Below are positions 53,572 to 62,172 of a DNA stretch of 64,000 nt, piece after piece. Within the stretch, counting starts at the first letter, position 1; each line of letters starts with the position of its first letter. The position numbers and the translations under genes are program-made. The notes under the pieces were generated by a model. It worked only from the letters and a program-made list of their open reading frames with translations, made no database searches and was not told where the DNA came from. Source of the DNA: an uncultured Flavobacteriaceae bacterium (GTDB taxonomy: Bacteria; Bacteroidota; Bacteroidia; Flavobacteriales; Flavobacteriaceae). The DNA lies in NCBI GenBank assembly GCA_913045325.1, contig CAJWPZ010000004.1, positions 1-64,000 on the forward strand, read 5' to 3'.

Positions 53572-54546
53572 TTATTTTATCTTCACAGATTTTAAAATAG
53601 ATTCTAGCTCCAATTGCAAATCTCTTTTTGAACTTGACGGAGCATAGGTAAACCCCTCTAGAATAAGATACCTGTTATTTAGGGTGTCCTTAATAGCATA
53701 ATTAACAAAGGGACCTGCCATCCACTGGTTTTTTATTTCCCAGGTTCCTTTGGTTTCAAAAGCAAATTTAGCGTCTATGGTTGTTGATGTTATATAAGGG
53801 GGGTAGGCTTCTTCTGTAATAAATATATCTCCATCCTCAACAGGTAGTTGTTTACCGGCTACATCATCTCTCATTTTAATAATTTCCTGAAGAGCTGTGC
53901 TGTCTTGAGGTATTGTATTTATTGGCACTTGGTAGATAATAATATTGGTGTGTCCAGATTTAAGTTCTTTGCGTATCCAATAAAAATCTGGCTCAGATTT
54001 GGCGATGTGATACGCAGAGGGTATCTCTAGAGTGAGCCCAAAGGCGGAAGGCAAGGAGTCTAGTCTTAGCTTTGATTTTTTAGTGCGCCTTTGCCTTTCT
54101 TTAATTTCTGAAAGCTTAAACTCTTTTATAATTTTAGGGGCGTTTTTTTTAATTAAAGCAATTAATTTCTCTTGAGATGATGCTGTTATAAAAACGCCTG
54201 TTTGAGGTTTTGCGAACGGGTTTTTGCGAATCACTAAGGTGTCTTTTTCTGCAATAGTAAGGTGTAGAAAAAGGCGCGAGGTTTTTGCAAATCCACTAAA
54301 AACCTCTAGAGGTATTTGTCTTATAGAAAATAGCGGTTCGTCTTGAGGAAGCCCGGGGGTAGGAGCGGCTAGACTGGCAAGAACTTGATCGCCAACAGGG
54401 CCGTTCCAAAATATGTTGGGCGTCACAACTTGCAGTGAGTTAATAGTGCCTACAGAAGGTTTTTTGTACTTTATAGTGGTGTTTGTTGTGTCTCCACAAG
54501 CAACCAAAGCAATAAACGAAAGAAAGAAAATATAGATAGGTTTCAT
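53572..54546 (-). CDS. DUF4837 lipoprotein
   Basis: Lipoprotein signal with Cys17 (LVAC). The domain DUF4837 is visible: IFWNGPVGDQV near residue 46, and the conserved late phrase GTWEIKNQWMAGPFVNYAIK (20 residues). Known only from Bacteroidota, function unknown. 324 aa. It follows the MltD-like gene by 20 nt and is probably cotranscribed. A TAATTTTG box touches its start codon; I think that is chance. Confidence 0.9.
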   Translation of the reverse strand: MKPIYIFFLSFIALVACGDTTNTTIKYKKPSVGTINSLQVVTPNIFWNGPVGDQVLASLAAPTPGLPQDEPLFSIRQIPLEVFSGFAKTSRLFLHLTIAEKDTLVIRKNPFAKPQTGVFITASSQEKLIALIKKNAPKIIKEFKLSEIKERQRRTKKSKLRLDSLPSAFGLTLEIPSAYHIAKSEPDFYWIRKELKSGHTNIIIYQVPINTIPQDSTALQEIIKMRDDVAGKQLPVEDGDIFITEEAYPPYITSTTIDAKFAFETKGTWEIKNQWMAGPFVNYAIKDTLNNRYLILEGFTYAPSSSKRDLQLELESILKSVKIK

Positions 54547-54566
54547 ACAAAATTATTAACTGGTTA

Positions 54567-56153
54567 CTATAGAATTTTAAGTTCCATACCTGGGCTTAAT
54601 TTGACGCTTTTAAGGTCATTTTCCTTTTTAATATCGGCCACGCTTACCCCTGGGTATTGCTGCGCGATACTCCAAAGAGAATCACCTTTTTTTACGGTGT
54701 ATATTTTGGTGTTTTGGCTCTTGTTAGCTTGTTTTTTTATAGCAACACTTGGTATTTTCCTTGGGAATATCACCAAACGCTTACCGATTTTTAAATTATT
54801 GTTTCTAAGGCTATTCCATCTTTTTATCTGGCTTATCCTCACGCCAAACTTGGCGGCAATTTTACCTAAATAATCTCCGCTTTGTACCTTGTAATATGTT
54901 TTTTTATCTAAGTTATTTAGTTCTGGCAGGGGCTTTTCTCTTTTATTAAATGCATGGGTAGCATATGCATATATGGTATCTTGGTTTGCAACAAAAAGAC
55001 CTAATTTATCTACAGGCAATCGCAATGTATAGTTCTGGTTTTTAACAACAGGTATAATACCCAACTTATATTGTGGATTTAAAAACGTTACTTCTGCAAG
55101 ATTAATGTCTGTGAGGTGGGCCACATGGGCTAGGGCAATTTGTTTTTTTACCTCAATGGTGTCTGTTGCTATGTAAGGGATTCTTGGCCCGTCACTTTTA
55201 AAGCCGTGCTGTTCTGAGTACTCAAAAATATACATTGTTGCTAAAAATGCCGGGACATACCCTGCGGTTTCTCGCGGAAGATGTTGTCGTATGTTCCAGT
55301 AATTTATGCGTCCTCCAGATCTTCTAATGGCCTTAGAAACATTTCCTGGACCAGAATTATATGCTGCCAAAGCCAAATCCCAATCACCAAGGCTTTTGTA
55401 AAGCGATTTCAAGTATTTACAAGCAGCCTGGGTTGCTTTTAAGGGGTCACTCCTGTCATCCACATAACTATTAACGTTTAGACCAAACATTTTACCAGTA
55501 CTAAACATAAACTGCCAAAGTCCAGTAGCGCCAACTCTAGAGGTTGCCGTTGGGCGCAAGGCAGACTCTACAATTGCAAGGTATTTAAGCTCCAAGGGTA
55601 TGTTGTAGTTGTCTAAGGCCTGTTCAAACATTGGGAAATAATAGTCACTCAGCGCCATGAGTCTGCCCATGGTTGAGCGGCGGTTCTTGAGGTAGTTTTT
55701 AATAACGCTCTCTAGTGCAGGATTGTACTCCACATTAAAAGGTGTTCTGCTATTTATCTCAGCCAAGCGGGCTTTTAAGGTGTCTGTCGGAAGCTCAACA
55801 TACTCCACGGGCTCATAGGTCATCGTGGTGATGCTGCCATAAATCTGCTCGAACATATCGTTGCTATACAGCTCTTCAAGCCAAAGGCTGTCATAGCGCC
55901 TTGCCAGGGCCATGTCTTGGAGTTTGTTTTTTGTGCTGTCTGGCAAAATCTTCACTGCTAAAGTATCCAGAGAGTTTACAAGCACGTCATTGTCTTGTCT
56001 TGTGTCTTTTACTGGTGTTTTGCTAGGTTGTAAAGAATCTTGGGTTGGTTTAAATGCAGAGCCTTGCCGCTTGTTTTGACCGCCAACCAAAGAGTCTTGG
56101 CTATACCCAAAAGCGCACATTAGCAAAACAATATAACAAAAGAGATGTTTCAT
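54567..56153 (-). CDS. Lytic transglycosylase with two LysM domains (MltD-like)
   Basis: Cuts the glycan strands of peptidoglycan. After a signal peptide (residues 1-18), the SLT domain has catalytic Glu196 in IVESALRPTATS, followed by GLWQFM and AAYNSGPGNVSKAI. Two LysM repeats sit near the C terminus (about 419-463 and 482-526). 528 aa from the ATG at 56153. The upstream in-frame start at 56168 is disfavoured. Anchoring by lipid is not seen. Confidence 0.93.
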   Translation of the reverse strand: MKHLFCYIVLLMCAFGYSQDSLVGGQNKRQGSAFKPTQDSLQPSKTPVKDTRQDNDVLVNSLDTLAVKILPDSTKNKLQDMALARRYDSLWLEELYSNDMFEQIYGSITTMTYEPVEYVELPTDTLKARLAEINSRTPFNVEYNPALESVIKNYLKNRRSTMGRLMALSDYYFPMFEQALDNYNIPLELKYLAIVESALRPTATSRVGATGLWQFMFSTGKMFGLNVNSYVDDRSDPLKATQAACKYLKSLYKSLGDWDLALAAYNSGPGNVSKAIRRSGGRINYWNIRQHLPRETAGYVPAFLATMYIFEYSEQHGFKSDGPRIPYIATDTIEVKKQIALAHVAHLTDINLAEVTFLNPQYKLGIIPVVKNQNYTLRLPVDKLGLFVANQDTIYAYATHAFNKREKPLPELNNLDKKTYYKVQSGDYLGKIAAKFGVRISQIKRWNSLRNNNLKIGKRLVIFPRKIPSVAIKKQANKSQNTKIYTVKKGDSLWSIAQQYPGVSVADIKKENDLKSVKLSPGMELKIL

Positions 56154-56269
56154 ATATATATATAGCAACGCAATTATGCTGCAAAAATTTTACTCAAAAA
56201 TAAGCAATTCAGACACCTGTGTGGTGATTTCCCAAAAAAGCAATAGCCCTGTTAAGGACTGCTTGATGT

Positions 56270-57457
56270 TTAGTCAAGTATTGCTTGTATTCCAGGAAGT
56301 ATTTTACCTTCAAGCATCTCAAGCATGGCGCCTCCTCCTGTAGAAACATAGCTTACTTTTTTACTTAGGTTAAACTGCTTTACCGCGGCAACAGAGTCTC
56401 CTCCTCCAACAAGAGAAAAAGCTCCTTGCTCTGTTGCACTTGCTATAGCGTTTCCTAAAGAGATGGTGCCTTTAGAAAAAAGCTCCATTTCAAAAACGCC
56501 TACAGGACCATTCCATAAAATTGTCTTTGATTTTGAAATCACATTTGCAAAATTGCTGTTTGACTGAGGTCCAGAATCTAGGCCCATCCAGCCATCAGGT
56601 ATTTGGGTAATAGGGCTTATTTGTGTGTTGGCTTTTTCAGAAAATTGATCTGCAGCAATAACATCTACAGGCAAGTGAATTTCTACCGCCTTTTCTTCGG
56701 CTAATTTTAAAATTTGTAGTGCAAGAGCTTGTTTGTCATCCTCCACTAAAGAGTTGCCTATATTTCCTCCTTGGGCCTTAATAAATGTAAAGGCCATACC
56801 ACCACCAATAATAAGGTGGTCAATTTTATCTAAGATATTCTCTATTACTGTTATTTTTGAGGATACTTTTGCTCCTCCAATAACTGCGGTAACTGGTTTT
56901 TGGCTATCTCCTAATACTTTTTCAAGATTGTATATTTCTGAAGCTAATAAAGCGCCAAAACATTTGTCTTTTGGGAAGTGTTCTGTGATAATTGCCGTTG
57001 ATGCATGCGCCCTATGTGCGCTACCAAAAGCGTCGTTTACATAAATATCTCCAAGCCTGGAGAGTCTTTTAGCAAATTCAGGATCCCCGGCTGTTTCCTC
57101 TTTATAATATCTTACATTTTCTAATAACAACACCTCGCCCGGTTTAAGATTGGCTACTGCAGTTTCTGCGATATCTCCTACGCAATCAGGAGCAAATAAA
57201 ACCGGTACGCCTAATGCTTTGCTTGCCGCCTCAACGATGTGTTGCAATGAAAAGGCTAGCTCTTTGTTTTTGGGTCTTCCTAGGTGAGACATTAATACGC
57301 AGCTACCGCCATCTGTCAATATTTTTTCAATAGTTGGTTTGGCTGCCTCTATTCTGGTGGCATCTGTGACAACAAATTCTTTGTTTAGGGGCACATTAAA
57401 ATCTACCCTTATTAGTGCTTTTTTGTCTTTAAAATTAATGTCTTGTATTGTTTTCAT
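56270..57457 (-). CDS. pgk: Phosphoglycerate kinase
   Basis: Glycolytic enzyme making ATP from 1,3-bisphosphoglycerate. N-terminal signature RVDFNVPL (residues 17-24), SHLGRP near 60, nucleotide-binding GGGDSVAAV near 347. 395 aa. A TATATTTG box (57483-57476) gives a leader of about 15 nt. It is divergent from holB. Confidence 0.97.
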   Translation of the reverse strand: MKTIQDINFKDKKALIRVDFNVPLNKEFVVTDATRIEAAKPTIEKILTDGGSCVLMSHLGRPKNKELAFSLQHIVEAASKALGVPVLFAPDCVGDIAETAVANLKPGEVLLLENVRYYKEETAGDPEFAKRLSRLGDIYVNDAFGSAHRAHASTAIITEHFPKDKCFGALLASEIYNLEKVLGDSQKPVTAVIGGAKVSSKITVIENILDKIDHLIIGGGMAFTFIKAQGGNIGNSLVEDDKQALALQILKLAEEKAVEIHLPVDVIAADQFSEKANTQISPITQIPDGWMGLDSGPQSNSNFANVISKSKTILWNGPVGVFEMELFSKGTISLGNAIASATEQGAFSLVGGGDSVAAVKQFNLSKKVSYVSTGGGAMLEMLEGKILPGIQAILD

Positions 57458-57475
57458 GGTTGGTCTTTAATGGGG

Positions 57476-57483
57476 CAAATATA
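57476..57483 (-). promoter_or_regulatory. -7 box of pgk
   Basis: The minus strand reads TATATTTG, 18 nt before the pgk ATG. No -33 at 19 nt. The inverted repeat CTAGA-TTTT-TCTAG (57506-57519) lies behind it and might modulate it. Confidence 0.4.
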
Positions 57484-57542
57484 CAGATTTTGGTGGCAAG
57501 TAAAACTAGATTTTTCTAGCAGTAGTGTTTGTAATATTTACC

Positions 57543-57550
57543 TACATTTG
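57543..57550 (+). promoter_or_regulatory. -7-like box directly before holB
   Basis: TACATTTG ends 3 nt before the ATG at 57554. No -33 at the expected 19 nt. If used, the mRNA would be leaderless. Confidence 0.35.
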
Positions 57551-57553
57551 CAG

Positions 57554-58702
57554 ATGCTTTTTTCTAACACGCTAGGCCAAACACACATTAAAAACCATTT
57601 GCTAAAAAGCATAGAAAATGGTAGAATTCCTCACGCTCAACTCTTTGTGGGTAAAACAGGTAGTGGTGTATTGCCTATAGCCCTGGCTTATGCCCAGGCT
57701 ATTTTATCTAGCAATCACCCCGTTGGATCAAAAGCACATGAAAACTGCATGAGTAAAGTGGCAAATCTTGCTCATCCAGATTTGCATTTTGTGTTTCCCG
57801 TAAACACGAACGAGAAGATTAAAAAACACCCTTTTTCTGCCTTATTTATGGAAGACTGGAGGGCCTTTGTTTCACAAAACCCGTATGGATCTTTGTATGA
57901 TTGGTTGGCGTTTTTAGGTATAGAGAAAAAGCAAGGAAACATCAATGTGGATGAGGCAAAGCAAATGCTTAAAACCTTGTCTTTAAAGGCGTATGAAGGT
58001 GGTCACAAAATCATGATTATTTGGATGGCAGATAAAATGAATACCGCCTGTGCAAACAAGATTTTAAAACTAGTAGAAGAGCCGCCACAGAAAACAGTTC
58101 TTTTGCTATTAACGGCAAATGAACAACAGATCCTAGGAACCATACAATCAAGGTGTCAAAAACTACATTTTCCGCTTCTTTCGGAGGAAGTTATTTCTAG
58201 TCAACTTACTGAAAGTAAGGGGGTTGAAACAAAAAAAGCAAAAAAAATAAGTAGTTTGTCTAATGGAGATTATCACCAAGCCTTAAACCTGTTGAACAAC
58301 CTGGGTGATGATGCTATTTTCGAAAATTGGTTTGTTGATTGGGTGCGCACCGCATTTAAGGCTAAAGGGAACAAAGACTCTATCAACGCGCTTATTTCAT
58401 GGAGTGAAGAAATTGCAAAGCAGGGCAGGGAAACACAAAAAAAATTCTTGGGATATTGCCAAGAAACTTTCAGGCAAGCATTACTTAAAAACTACAAAGC
58501 AGATAGCTTGCTTTTCTTTGATGCGCCCAATACAAAGTTCTCTATTGAGAAATTTGCTCCTTTTATACATCAAAATAATATTTTTGAAATTTCTGAAGCC
58601 TTAGAAATTGCCTCTTACCATATTGAAAGAAATGGAAATGCTAAAATTATTTTTACAGATCTCTCTATTAAACTCACGCGGCTTTTACATGCCAAGGCAT
58701 AA
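57554..58702 (+). CDS. holB: DNA polymerase III delta-prime subunit
   Basis: Clamp-loader subunit with an AAA+ fold. P-loop-like GKTGSG at residues 33-38, a sensor region with EEPPQKTVLLLLTAN, and SRCQKLHF. Family members often lack ATPase activity. 382 aa. I chose ATG 57554, because residues before it in the longer frame (open from 57443) look unlike protein and overlap the pgk start region. Divergent from pgk. Confidence 0.92.
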   Translation: MLFSNTLGQTHIKNHLLKSIENGRIPHAQLFVGKTGSGVLPIALAYAQAILSSNHPVGSKAHENCMSKVANLAHPDLHFVFPVNTNEKIKKHPFSALFMEDWRAFVSQNPYGSLYDWLAFLGIEKKQGNINVDEAKQMLKTLSLKAYEGGHKIMIIWMADKMNTACANKILKLVEEPPQKTVLLLLTANEQQILGTIQSRCQKLHFPLLSEEVISSQLTESKGVETKKAKKISSLSNGDYHQALNLLNNLGDDAIFENWFVDWVRTAFKAKGNKDSINALISWSEEIAKQGRETQKKFLGYCQETFRQALLKNYKADSLLFFDAPNTKFSIEKFAPFIHQNNIFEISEALEIASYHIERNGNAKIIFTDLSIKLTRLLHAKA

Positions 58703-58864
58703 TACAATTCACAATAAGTGTTCTCTATTGCTTTTGTTTAGGTGTATTTAATTTATCTATTAAAAACAGGCTTAAATAAAGCGTTTTAATGGGGGTTTAG
58801 AAAAACCTCGTGCAAATACATGTTTTAAGTGTTTTAATCACGCCTACATGAGCTAAAAGTGGTT

Positions 58865-59710
58865 TTACTCTTTTTTAAAGCAATATATAAGCGACGAATG
58901 CTCTTTAGTTTTTAGCGCCCTTATGTTTGACCACAAACCAATCCATAATGCTTTAATGGAGAACGTGTTTCCGGTTTTGTATTTTTCTGACAGAAGGCTT
59001 ACGTAAAATGAGTCAAAAACCATCGGCCTGGTTTTAAGCAGCTTCATGTTTTTTGAAAATAGCTTTCTCATCCCTTTTTGAGAAAAATGCCATAAATGTC
59101 TTGGCACGTCATAAGCCGCCCAGAAGCCTTTATAATGTTTTGCATCATAAGAATTATAATTTGGAACCGCGACAATTAAAACCCCTTTTGGCTTCAATAG
59201 TTTTTGAATTGCTGTGATGGTCTTTTCTAAATCTGGAAGGTGTTCTAGAACGTGCCAAAGTGTTACAACATCAAATTGCTGGCCTTTAAACTCTTCAATG
59301 CTTTGGTGGAGAGAGATGTTTTTTTTGGCAGCGATTTCTCTGGCTTTTTTATTAGGCTCAACCCCGAATACTTCCCAGGAGTTTTGTTTTATGATCTCAA
59401 AAAATGCTCCGGTGCCTGCTCCAATATCCAAAAGAGTGCCCCTTTGGTTTGACAGTTTATTAACTAGGTTCCTTTTGTTTTTTAAAGACCATTTTTGCAC
59501 CATAGCGTACAAAAAAGGAACACCCCCTTTTTGTGTGTTTGAGTGAGAAATATACGCTTGGCTTTCGTAATAACTCGCTAAGTGCTCAGGTGCTGGCTGG
59601 GGTGTTGTTATTAATATCTCTTTAGAAGAGTCTAGCACCAAATCAAAGGCTTCTTGAGATTTGAAATAATCTTTGGTTGATATATATATGGAGCCTTTTG
59701 GAGTCTTCAA
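58865..59710 (-). CDS. Class I SAM-dependent methyltransferase
   Basis: The SAM-binding motif I is LLDIGAGTGAFFE (near residue 92), with a following acidic loop GVEPN and motif LWHVLEHLPD (near 152). The layout is of the Methyltransf_23/UbiG type. Substrate unknown. 281 aa. It lies just downstream of mnmG; a parS site (59739-59754) sits in the 50-bp gap. Confidence 0.9.
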   Translation of the reverse strand: MKTPKGSIYISTKDYFKSQEAFDLVLDSSKEILITTPQPAPEHLASYYESQAYISHSNTQKGGVPFLYAMVQKWSLKNKRNLVNKLSNQRGTLLDIGAGTGAFFEIIKQNSWEVFGVEPNKKAREIAAKKNISLHQSIEEFKGQQFDVVTLWHVLEHLPDLEKTITAIQKLLKPKGVLIVAVPNYNSYDAKHYKGFWAAYDVPRHLWHFSQKGMRKLFSKNMKLLKTRPMVFDSFYVSLLSEKYKTGNTFSIKALWIGLWSNIRALKTKEHSSLIYCFKKE

Positions 59711-59738
59711 ATGAAATTATTAGCGTTTTAAAATTGGT

Positions 59739-59754
59739 TGTTCCACGTGGAACA
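59739..59754. other. parS chromosome-partition site
   Basis: TGTTCCACGTGGAACA fits the ParB/Spo0J consensus TGTTNCACGTGNAACA at all fixed positions. The surrounding bases extend the palindrome to 18 bp (59738-59755). It lies in the gap 3' of mnmG. Confidence 0.9.
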
Positions 59755-59760
59755 AGGTTG

Positions 59761-61632
59761 TTATCTACCCATATATACGAGCATTACAGAGATGTCGTTT
59801 GGTGAAACGCCGCTAATGCGGGAAGCCTGTGAAACCGTTACTGGTTTTATGGCGCTTAATTTTTCTTTCGCCTCGTAAGACAAAGATTTTAATTTTGAAT
59901 AATCAAAACCCTCTGGTATTTTAATGCCCTCTAACCTGTTTAGTTTGTCTGCATTGTTTTTCTCTTTAGCAATATATCCTGCGTATTTGATCTGTATTTC
60001 TGTTTGTTGAAGGACCTCATGATCCAGATCGTGTTGAGTGATGTAGGAAGATACAAAGTCAATTTTTTGCATATCCTGCATTGTTATATTTGGCCTAGAA
60101 AGTGGTTTAAAAAGTTTGTCACTCTGCTTTACTGTTGCCGAATCTTTTGCTTGTAAAATAGGGTTTATAAGCTCTGGGGTAACGCTGCTTTGTTTGAAAA
60201 AATCAACAAAAGCTTCACTTTTCTGCTTTTTTTCTTCCATTAATCTAAGTCGCTCGTCGCTAGCTAGACCAATATTGTGAGACATGGGTGTAAGCCTAAA
60301 ATCTGCATTATCTTGCCTAAGCAAAGTTCTGTATTCTGCGCGAGAAGTAAACATTCTGTAAGGTTCTTCTGTGCCTTTTGTAATTAAATCATCAATCAAT
60401 ACACCTATATAGGCTTCGTTTCTTTTTATAATAAGTGGCTCCTGCTCACGCACTTGCAAGTGTGCATTTATTCCTGCCATAAGCCCTTGAGAAGCGGCTT
60501 CTTCATAACCGGTTGTGCCATTAATTTGACCGGCAAAAAACAGGCCTTTAATATTTTTTGTTTCTAGGGTATGCCTAAGTTGTGTTGGTGGGAAAAAATC
60601 ATATTCAATAGCATATCCCGGTCTAAAAAACTTAACATTTTCAAAGCCCTTCACGCCTCTTAGGGCTTTAAACTGAACATCTTCTGGTAATGAGGTAGAA
60701 AACCCATTGACATAATACTCAACGGTGTCCCAGCCTTCGGGCTCCACAAATAATTGATGCGAGTCTTTATCTGCAAAACGATTAATTTTATCTTCTATGG
60801 AAGGACAATACCTTGGTCCAACACTATTAATGGCTCCGTTAAACATTGGAGAACGATCAAACCCTTCTCGAAGCAAATCATGAACCTCTAAACTAGTGTG
60901 GCTCATATGGCAATCGCGCTGATGGGTGAGTGGTTTTGTGCTTTTTAAATAAGAAAATTTCTCTGGAGACACATCTCCTGGCTGCACAATCATCTTAGAA
61001 AAATCAAGTGATCTACCATCAACCCTTGGGGGTGTACCTGTCTTCATCCTGCCAGACTCAAAACCAAGGTCAACCAATTCTTTAGTTATTCCGTGGGCAG
61101 CTCTTTCTCCGGCTCTTCCTCCTCCAAATTGTTTTTCTCCTATATGTATCAAGCCGTTTAAAAACGTTCCGTTGGTAAGCACAACTGTTTTGGCCCGAAC
61201 CTCAATTCCTAGTGAGGTTTTTACACCCACAATTTTTTCTCCTTCAACCAAAATACCAGACACCATTTCTTGATAGAAATCTAAGTTTTTAGTTCCCTCT
61301 AGCATCAACCTCCAAGCCTCTGCAAATCTCATTCTATCACTCTGCACTCTTGGGCTCCACATAGCAGGGCCTTTAGACTTGTTAAGCATTTTAAATTGTA
61401 TAGCTGTATTGTCACTTACAATACCACTGTAACCTCCAAGGGCATCTATCTCTCTTACGATCTGACCCTTTGCAATACCACCCATGGCAGGATTACAAGA
61501 CATTTGTCCAATGTTTTGTAGGTTCATTGTTATGAGTAGGGTTTTTGACCCAAGGTTGGCTGCGGCTGCGGCTGCTTCAGAGCCAGCATGACCACCACCC
61601 ACTACAATAACATCGTATTCTTTTTCAAACAT
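59761..61632 (-). CDS. mnmG: tRNA uridine-5-carboxymethylaminomethyl enzyme MnmG (GidA)
   Basis: With MnmE it modifies U34 in several tRNAs. FAD-binding GxGxxG is VGGGHAGSEAA at residues 11-21, followed by the family phrase CNPAMGGIAKGQIVREIDALGG (shown in part: CNPAMGGIAKGQ). The C-terminal helical domain is complete. 623 aa, normal. Perfect parS sites lie on both sides, in the short intergenic gaps. In many bacteria gidA is origin-proximal. Confidence 0.97.
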   Translation of the reverse strand: MFEKEYDVIVVGGGHAGSEAAAAAANLGSKTLLITMNLQNIGQMSCNPAMGGIAKGQIVREIDALGGYSGIVSDNTAIQFKMLNKSKGPAMWSPRVQSDRMRFAEAWRLMLEGTKNLDFYQEMVSGILVEGEKIVGVKTSLGIEVRAKTVVLTNGTFLNGLIHIGEKQFGGGRAGERAAHGITKELVDLGFESGRMKTGTPPRVDGRSLDFSKMIVQPGDVSPEKFSYLKSTKPLTHQRDCHMSHTSLEVHDLLREGFDRSPMFNGAINSVGPRYCPSIEDKINRFADKDSHQLFVEPEGWDTVEYYVNGFSTSLPEDVQFKALRGVKGFENVKFFRPGYAIEYDFFPPTQLRHTLETKNIKGLFFAGQINGTTGYEEAASQGLMAGINAHLQVREQEPLIIKRNEAYIGVLIDDLITKGTEEPYRMFTSRAEYRTLLRQDNADFRLTPMSHNIGLASDERLRLMEEKKQKSEAFVDFFKQSSVTPELINPILQAKDSATVKQSDKLFKPLSRPNITMQDMQKIDFVSSYITQHDLDHEVLQQTEIQIKYAGYIAKEKNNADKLNRLEGIKIPEGFDYSKLKSLSYEAKEKLSAIKPVTVSQASRISGVSPNDISVMLVYMGR

Positions 61633-61653
61633 TTTTAATTGTTTTTTATTGAT

Positions 61654-61669
61654 TGTTCCACGTGGAACA
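61654..61669. other. parS chromosome-partition site
   Basis: A second TGTTCCACGTGGAACA, identical to the one at 59739, in the gap between ybeY and mnmG; extended palindrome of 18 bp (61653-61670). The two sites are about 1.9 kb apart. Confidence 0.9.
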
Positions 61670-61755
61670 ACGCAAGGGCACTAAAGCGGGCGCAAAGATA
61701 GTTAATTATCTTATGGTCAAATAGTTAAATGTCTAATTTGTTGATTTTCAGGAGG

Positions 61756-62172
61756 CTAGACAAATGTTCGGCGGTTTAAGGCCTTGTTTTCCATGCGTGT
61801 CATGGTATCTTGCTCTTGTTTGCTCTTGTCTTTATAGCCGCAAAAATGTAGCACCCCATGAATTATCACCCGATGCAGCTCTTCTAGAAAAGCAACTCGG
61901 TAGGTGCTTGCGTTTTCTTTAACCCGTTCTATAGAAATATAAATCTCTCCATGAATTTGCTTGCCTAGTGAATTGTCAAAACTTATAATATCTGTAAGGG
62001 TGTCGTGGTTTAAAAACTGCACATTTAACCTATGAAGGTAGGCGTCGTCACAAAACACATAGGTAAGATCTCCAGGCTGGTGGTTTTCTTGTAAGATTGT
62101 TTCAGAAATCCAGTGGCTAAGCGACTTTGGGTTTTCAATCTTAAAATCTGTTTCTGAGTAAAATTCAATCAT
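61756..62172 (-). CDS. ybeY: rRNA maturation endonuclease YbeY
   Basis: Zinc-dependent RNase for 16S rRNA 3' end maturation. The motif is HGVLHFCGYKD: two His, then Asp where E. coli YbeY has the third His; I recall this as normal for Bacteroidota. Length 138 aa is short. It overlaps the upstream coiled-coil gene by 8 bp. Confidence 0.92.
   Translation of the reverse strand: MIEFYSETDFKIENPKSLSHWISETILQENHQPGDLTYVFCDDAYLHRLNVQFLNHDTLTDIISFDNSLGKQIHGEIYISIERVKENASTYRVAFLEELHRVIIHGVLHFCGYKDKSKQEQDTMTRMENKALNRRTFV

Noticed and set aside
54548-54555. TAATTTTG box directly before the DUF4837 start
   Set aside because: It leaves only one base before the ATG, has no -33 element, and the gene sits 20 nt behind the MltD-like gene, so operon transcription is more likely.
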